Of a DNA stretch of 64,000 bases, positions 60,270 to 64,000 are shown in pieces. Each line of letters starts with the position of its first letter. Position 1 is the stretch's first letter. This stretch comes from Amycolatopsis lexingtonensis (lineage in GTDB: Bacteria; Actinomycetota; Actinomycetes; Mycobacteriales; Pseudonocardiaceae). The notes beneath the pieces are model-generated. The model worked only from the letters and a program-made list of their open reading frames with translations. It ran no database searches and had not been told where the DNA came from. The stretch spans positions 1,738,501-1,802,500 of the forward strand of contig NZ_JADBEG010000001.1 in NCBI RefSeq assembly GCF_014873755.1, read 5' to 3'. A program made the translations under genes and the position numbers.

Positions 60270-60354
60270 GCGCCCCAAGGCGGCCTTCGGTGCGTCAGAC
60301 GCACCCAAGGCGGCCTTCGGTGCGCAAGACGCAACCAAGGCCACATTGGGGCGC
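60270..60354. repeat. Compound repeat of the CCACATTGG family with 30-bp direct units
   Basis: Two 30-base units starting CCCAAGGCGGCCTTCGGTGC (60274 and 60304) and a partial third (ACCAAGGCCACATTGGGG) lie in tandem. The ends GCGCCCCAA (60270) and TTGGGGCGC (60346) are reverse complements. The block is related to the hairpin at 5935-5981. It lies downstream of the glycosyltransferase gene. Confidence 0.7.
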
Positions 60355-60374
60355 TTCTGGTCGGGAGGCCCTCC

Positions 60375-61106
60375 TCAACGATGGCGGCCGCACCCGTCGT
60401 GGTCCCTCGCCAGCTGGCGCAGCAACGTCGCGAGGCCGTCCGGAGCCCGGCCGTGCAACCGGGCGCTCGTCACCACCGGCGCCGCCGATTCGAAGCAGCG
60501 CCTGAAGCCCGCCTGGCCCAGACGGCGCCACAGGTCGTGGTCCTCCCCGCTGGATCGCCGTCCGAAGCCGCCCGCGACGTCGAACGCGTCCGCGCGGACC
60601 GCGAGGTTCGCGCCGTACACCGAGCCGTGGCCCGCTGCCGTGCGTGCGTCGTCGAGGACGTGCTCGTACTGCCGCAGGGCCCGCGCCGACGTGCTGAACG
60701 GTGCCGCCAGTTCGGCCGTCCCGGCGATCGCGTGGTAGCCCTGCCGCGCCCGGGCCAGGTGCGCCCGCGCCCACCCGGGCGTCACGCGCGTGTCCGCGTC
60801 CGTGCTCAGCAGCAGGGTTCCGGCCGCGGGCGCGCGCAACCACCTGCGGACCCGCGCCACTCCGAAGTCGCGGACCTCGCCGATGGTCCGCGGCGACCGG
60901 GAAGCCACGACCCCGCCGGGCAGGTCGCCCAACGCCGTGCCGGCCACCGCCGCGGTGGCGTCCTGGCAGCGGTCGGCGACCACGCAGACCGCGTACACGA
61001 TCCCGGACGGCAGCCGCCGCAGGGCTTCGGTGAGCGCGGCCACGCACTCGCCGACCAGTTCCGCCTCGTCCCGCGCCGGGACGACGACGCCGACCGCCTC
61101 GATCAC
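60375..61106 (-). CDS. GT2 family glycosyltransferase
   Basis: A 243-residue GT-A fold glycosyltransferase. The nucleotide-sugar site begins VVVPARDEAELVGEC, the DxD-type motif is LLLSTDADTRVTP, and the acceptor/catalytic region reads GANLAVRADAFDVAGGFG with SSGEDHDLWRRL (ED motif). No membrane helices are visible. GTG 61106 overlaps the stop of the PIG-L/methyltransferase gene as GTGA. It is the last of three coupled genes. Donor and acceptor are unknown. Confidence 0.88.
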   Translation of the reverse strand: MIEAVGVVVPARDEAELVGECVAALTEALRRLPSGIVYAVCVVADRCQDATAAVAGTALGDLPGGVVASRSPRTIGEVRDFGVARVRRWLRAPAAGTLLLSTDADTRVTPGWARAHLARARQGYHAIAGTAELAAPFSTSARALRQYEHVLDDARTAAGHGSVYGANLAVRADAFDVAGGFGRRSSGEDHDLWRRLGQAGFRRCFESAAPVVTSARLHGRAPDGLATLLRQLARDHDGCGRHR

Positions 61107-62386
61107 CGGCGCCTCAGCACGTGCAGCAGGAACTGCTCGTCGGTGTGTTCGACCAGCGGCTCGAGCGCCGGGTGCGCCAAGAGGCGGGCGTGTGCGTCCC
61201 GGCCGTCGCGCGGGGCCTCGGGCGCCCACGGCAGCCAGTGCACCGCGAGCAGGTGCCCGCCGGGGCGCAACGCGGTCACCGAAGCGTCGATCGTCTCCCG
61301 GAGCGCGTCGTCGGCCAAGTAGTACAGCAGTTCGCCGTACACGAAAAGATCCACCGGCCCGGACGGCAGAGCGCCGGGCACCGATCCGATGTGGACGTCC
61401 ACATGCGACAGATCGGTGACGGCCCGCCGGGCGCGCTCGACAGCGGTGGGCACGGGGTCGAAGGCGAGCAGCCGCCCGGCCCGCCCCGCCAGGTCGCGGG
61501 TGAGCGCCCCGACGCCACAGCCCGGCTCGACGACAGTGTCGTAGTGCTCATCAGGCAGGCACGCCAGCACCATCGCCCGCTTGCGCCGCTCGTACCACTT
61601 CGTGCCCACCGACCACGGGTCCTCGGCGCCGTCGTACAGCTCGGCGAACCGGCTGACCGGCGCCGAATCACGCGGCGGCTCGCGGAAGAACACTTCGGTG
61701 TCCCGCGCGAAATGCGCCAGTACCTCCTCCGGCAGGATCGGGGCCTCGCCGCGTGGTCCGGGCTTCAGCTGCGACGGAAAGGCAGCGATGGCAGCGGCCT
61801 TGGCTGCCCGTTCCGCCGCCGTGAGCCCGAGCGACCGGGCCCGCGCCCACGGGATGGCCGGGTCGTCCGGGCGCAGCCAGTGCCACAGCCAGATCGGGTA
61901 CGACCAGCGCTGCGCGGTGAGCGGAGCGGCGGCGAGGGCGGCCCGCGCGGCCGCCTGGTGGTCCGGGTGCGGGTCGTCCGGCCAGGGGAATAAGCACAGG
62001 TCGTGGCCGTCGGCACGCTCCCGCAAAGCCGTCACCAGCGAGTCGCCGTGGGCGGAAAGCGCGGAATCCGGCAAGCCCAGCCACACCGGCTCGACGTCGG
62101 AAAGTCCCTGTGCCCGCAGGGAATCCCGCAGTTCGCGGCGGCGGGTCCGGCCCAGTTCCCGACGCTCGAAGGGGCTCGAATCCGGGAACGCCGCCTCACC
62201 ATCGGTCGCGACGACGAGCGTCACCGCGGTGCCGGACGAGTGCAGCCGCTGCAGGAGCCCGCTGGCGCCGAGGGTCTCGTCGTCGGGGTGCGCGGCGACG
62301 ACCAGCGCGCGCTCGAACGCCTGCGCGGGCCAGGGCGGCACCTCGGGAAGCGCCGCCCATTCCGCTTCCCGCACGAACGCGGTCAC
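61103..62386 (-). CDS. Bifunctional PIG-L deacetylase / SAM-dependent methyltransferase
   Basis: A 427-residue fusion. Residues about 20-235 form a PIG-L (LmbE-like) zinc deacetylase: VVAAHPDDETLGASG and the second zinc motif PDDPHPDHQAAAR. Residues about 250-427 form a class I methyltransferase with VVEPGCGVGALTRDLAG and LFVYGELLYYLADDALRE. GTG 62386 overlaps the upstream acyl-CoA dehydrogenase-like gene as GTGA, and the stop overlaps the GT2 gene as GTGA. The enzymes together suggest deacetylation of an N-acetyl sugar, methylation and glycosyl transfer (inference); the product is unknown. Confidence 0.9.
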   Translation of the reverse strand: MTAFVREAEWAALPEVPPWPAQAFERALVVAAHPDDETLGASGLLQRLHSSGTAVTLVVATDGEAAFPDSSPFERRELGRTRRRELRDSLRAQGLSDVEPVWLGLPDSALSAHGDSLVTALRERADGHDLCLFPWPDDPHPDHQAAARAALAAAPLTAQRWSYPIWLWHWLRPDDPAIPWARARSLGLTAAERAAKAAAIAAFPSQLKPGPRGEAPILPEEVLAHFARDTEVFFREPPRDSAPVSRFAELYDGAEDPWSVGTKWYERRKRAMVLACLPDEHYDTVVEPGCGVGALTRDLAGRAGRLLAFDPVPTAVERARRAVTDLSHVDVHIGSVPGALPSGPVDLFVYGELLYYLADDALRETIDASVTALRPGGHLLAVHWLPWAPEAPRDGRDAHARLLAHPALEPLVEHTDEQFLLHVLRRR

Positions 62387-63330
62387 GGCGTGCCCAGGAC
62401 GTCGCGGCCGAGCGCGGCGAGGTCCCGCTCGGCGTGGTGCTGCCGGACGTACACCGGCAGATCGGCGACCCGCTGGGCGAAGCGCCGGTCCCGGCACGCG
62501 GGTGTCGGGCCGGTGACCTTGAGCGCCCGCTCCAGCACCTCGACGGCGGTGCGTTCGGTGACCGCCCGGCAGGTGCCCGCGAGCAGCGCATCGACCGGAC
62601 CGCCGGCGGCCCGGCTCAGCACGGCGTCGGCCGCGGTCAGCGCGGTGTGGATCGCGCCGACGTGCGCCAGCTGGTGCTCGTCGGCGCCGCCCCGGTCGCG
62701 CAGGTAGGCGAGGACGCCGTCGAAGACGCCCGCCGCGCCGCCGAGCCAGACCGCCGCCACACCGGCGCCGCCCAGCGCGAACCCGGGGCGCGTCACGTAC
62801 CAGCCGGGCGGGCCGACGAGGTCCGCGCGCACGCCGTCGAACACGACGTCGCCGCTGTCGGACGCGTCCATCCCGACCGCCTGCCACGCGTCCGGGTGCC
62901 GCCGCACGCCGGGGTCGGCGAGGTCCGCTTCGACGAGCCGGTCGCCCGCCGCGACCAGCGCGCGGTCGAGCAGGGACAAGCCCGAGCAGAACCGGACCGT
63001 GCCGGTCAGGACGCCGTCTTCGAGCGCCGCGCCGGTGCCGCCGGACTTCGCCGCCCACACGCCGTAGAGCGCGCCGGGGACGGGGGAGCGGCCCGCCTCG
63101 GCGAGGATGGCGACGGCGTCGGCGTGCCCCTCGGCGAGCCGGGCCAGCGCCAGGTCGCGGCGGCCGAATGCGGCCAGCGCCGCCCAGCGGGCCGCGGTAC
63201 CCGAACCGCCGGGCAGCGGCAGGTCGAGGTCGCCGGCCGCGTGCAGCGAACGCAGCTCGGCGCCGATCGAGGCGGTGGTGCGCGGGTACGGCAGCGGCTT
63301 CGGCGGGCTCTCCGGCAGCAGACTGGTCAC
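62383..63330 (-). CDS. Acyl-CoA dehydrogenase-like flavoprotein
   Basis: A 315-residue protein, shorter than classical acyl-CoA dehydrogenases (about 380). The middle domain is recognisable: GVWAAKSGGTGAALEDGVLT, then GTVRFCSGLSLLDRAL and GDVVFDGVRADLVG. The C-terminal helical domain follows (GAIHTALTAADAVLSRAAGG). The N-terminal helical domain is reduced, and I cannot place a clear catalytic Glu. GTG 63330. First of three coupled genes, each overlapping by GTGA, which recurs in actinobacteria as far as I recall. Could act on an acyl or sugar-linked substrate. Confidence 0.8.
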   Translation of the reverse strand: MTSLLPESPPKPLPYPRTTASIGAELRSLHAAGDLDLPLPGGSGTAARWAALAAFGRRDLALARLAEGHADAVAILAEAGRSPVPGALYGVWAAKSGGTGAALEDGVLTGTVRFCSGLSLLDRALVAAGDRLVEADLADPGVRRHPDAWQAVGMDASDSGDVVFDGVRADLVGPPGWYVTRPGFALGGAGVAAVWLGGAAGVFDGVLAYLRDRGGADEHQLAHVGAIHTALTAADAVLSRAAGGPVDALLAGTCRAVTERTAVEVLERALKVTGPTPACRDRRFAQRVADLPVYVRQHHAERDLAALGRDVLGTP

Positions 63331-63382
63331 AAGATCGGCGGTTACCCGTTTTCGCCGCCGGTTACGCGGGGAACCCCGGGGT

Positions 63383-64000
63383 ATGACGAGAACCCGGGCC
63401 TACCGCGACGGCGTGCTGCACAAGGAAGACTTCCCGGTCCCGGCCGTTTCCGACTTCCTGGCCGAACCGGGCACCGCCGTGTGGGTCGACCTTTGTGAAC
63501 CGTCCGAAGCGGACCTGGCCGAGCTGGCCGGCGAGCTGGACCTGCACCGGCTCGCCGTCGAGGACGCCGTGCAGGAGCACCAGCGGCCCAAGCTCGACCG
63601 CTACGACGGCCACGCGTTCCTGACCGCCTACGCCGTCCGGTTCGCCTCCGCGAGCGAGCGCCCGGCGACGTCCGAGCTGGCCGTGTTCATCACGCCCCGC
63701 GCGCTGGTGACCGTGCGCAAGGACGACGGCTTCGACATCGAGGCCGTCACGCGCCGCTGGGACCAGGCCGCCGACCTGGCCGGGTCCGGGGTGCCGTTCC
63801 TGCTGCACGGCCTGCTCGACTACGTCGTCGACGGCCACTTCGAGGCCGTCCAGCTGCTCGACGACGAGGTCGAGGAGCTGGAGGATCTGGTGTTCGACGA
63901 CCGCCCGGACACCGCCGAACTGCAGCGGCGCTCGTTCCGGCTGCGCAAGAACCTGACCGCGCTGCGCCGGGTCGTGGGGCCGGTGCCCGACGTCGTCGGC
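63383..64000 (+). CDS. CorA-type magnesium/cobalt transporter, N-terminal part (3' end outside window)
   Basis: The frame is open from ATG 63383 to the window end (206 residues). The N-terminal cytoplasmic funnel domain of CorA is recognisable: AVWVDLCEPSEADLAELAGE, HRLAVEDAVQEHQRPKLDRY and LAVFITPRALVTVRKDD, with the long stalk helix (DDEVEELEDLVFDDRP) starting at the end. The transmembrane helices and GMN motif lie beyond the window. It is divergent from the acyl-CoA dehydrogenase-like gene, 52 bases apart. Confidence 0.9.
   Translation, partial: MTRTRAYRDGVLHKEDFPVPAVSDFLAEPGTAVWVDLCEPSEADLAELAGELDLHRLAVEDAVQEHQRPKLDRYDGHAFLTAYAVRFASASERPATSELAVFITPRALVTVRKDDGFDIEAVTRRWDQAADLAGSGVPFLLHGLLDYVVDGHFEAVQLLDDEVEELEDLVFDDRPDTAELQRRSFRLRKNLTALRRVVGPVPDVVG

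Noticed and set aside
60243..60374. A gene between the small secreted frame and the glycosyltransferase
   Set aside because: The stretch is occupied by tandem and inverted repeats and has no frame with a start and ribosome site.
1..64000. tRNA, rRNA, transposase or integrase genes and attachment sites
   Set aside because: No such sequence was recognised on reading. The window looks like contiguous chromosome apart from the small repeat families.

Overview
The window is chromosomal DNA of a high-GC actinobacterium. Codon use, GTG/TTG starts and gene families point to the Pseudonocardiaceae, most likely Amycolatopsis (inference). Supporting points are a DUF6292-type protein, LAL and NB-ARC regulators, 10-methyl fatty-acid enzymes, and intergenic hairpin families with TGAATGACTCATTCA and CCACATTGG cores. 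No tRNA, rRNA, CRISPR array or transposase was seen.

Layout. 1-5.5 kb is a xylan locus: the tail of a sugar ABC permease, a Tat-exported GH115 alpha-glucuronidase, a LacI regulator and a secreted GH10 xylanase. 5.5-6.06 kb is non-coding and full of inverted repeats. 6.06-11.8 kb (minus strand) is mainly lipid genes: a deacetylase coupled to a Delta9 desaturase, a cold-shock protein, and a TmsB/TmsA pair for 10-methyl (tuberculostearic-type) fatty acids. An aldo/keto reductase and a divergent TetR with two operators follow. 12.7-21.6 kb holds a DUF6292 protein, secreted S1 and S8 proteases that share an upstream motif, a LAL regulator, an anti-sigma-like ATPase and an S9 peptidase.

21.6-30.3 kb is a homoprotocatechuate meta-cleavage operon: extradiol dioxygenase, semialdehyde dehydrogenase, DapA-type aldolase, GntR and an unusual FAH-RraA fusion. 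A second aldehyde dehydrogenase and a GMC oxidoreductase lie beside it. 45.1-57.6 kb is an amine-catabolism locus: copper amine oxidase, two MoaF-family proteins, a YtcJ amidohydrolase, two SDRs, a complete branched-chain-type ABC importer with a LivM-LivG fusion, and an AraC regulator. An identical GTAT-N10-ATACGATC element upstream of the hpa operon and of the AraC gene suggests that the two loci are co-regulated for aromatic amine degradation: amine to aldehyde to acid to ring cleavage.

Between them, 30.3-45 kb carries what looks like an undescribed TetR regulon. Thirteen genes are arranged around six copies of a TCTAC-N4-GTAGA operator: a zinc alcohol dehydrogenase, two odd aldo/keto reductases, an SDR, an amidohydrolase, three alpha/beta hydrolases, a methyltransferase-fold protein and a complete oligopeptide-type ABC importer with a fused ATPase. 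One further copy sits upstream of the TetR gene itself. The substrate is unknown.

57.8-64 kb has an XRE/NB-ARC/TPR regulator, a small possible secreted protein, a tightly coupled trio (acyl-CoA dehydrogenase-like, PIG-L deacetylase/methyltransferase fusion, GT2 glycosyltransferase) and the start of a CorA-type transporter.
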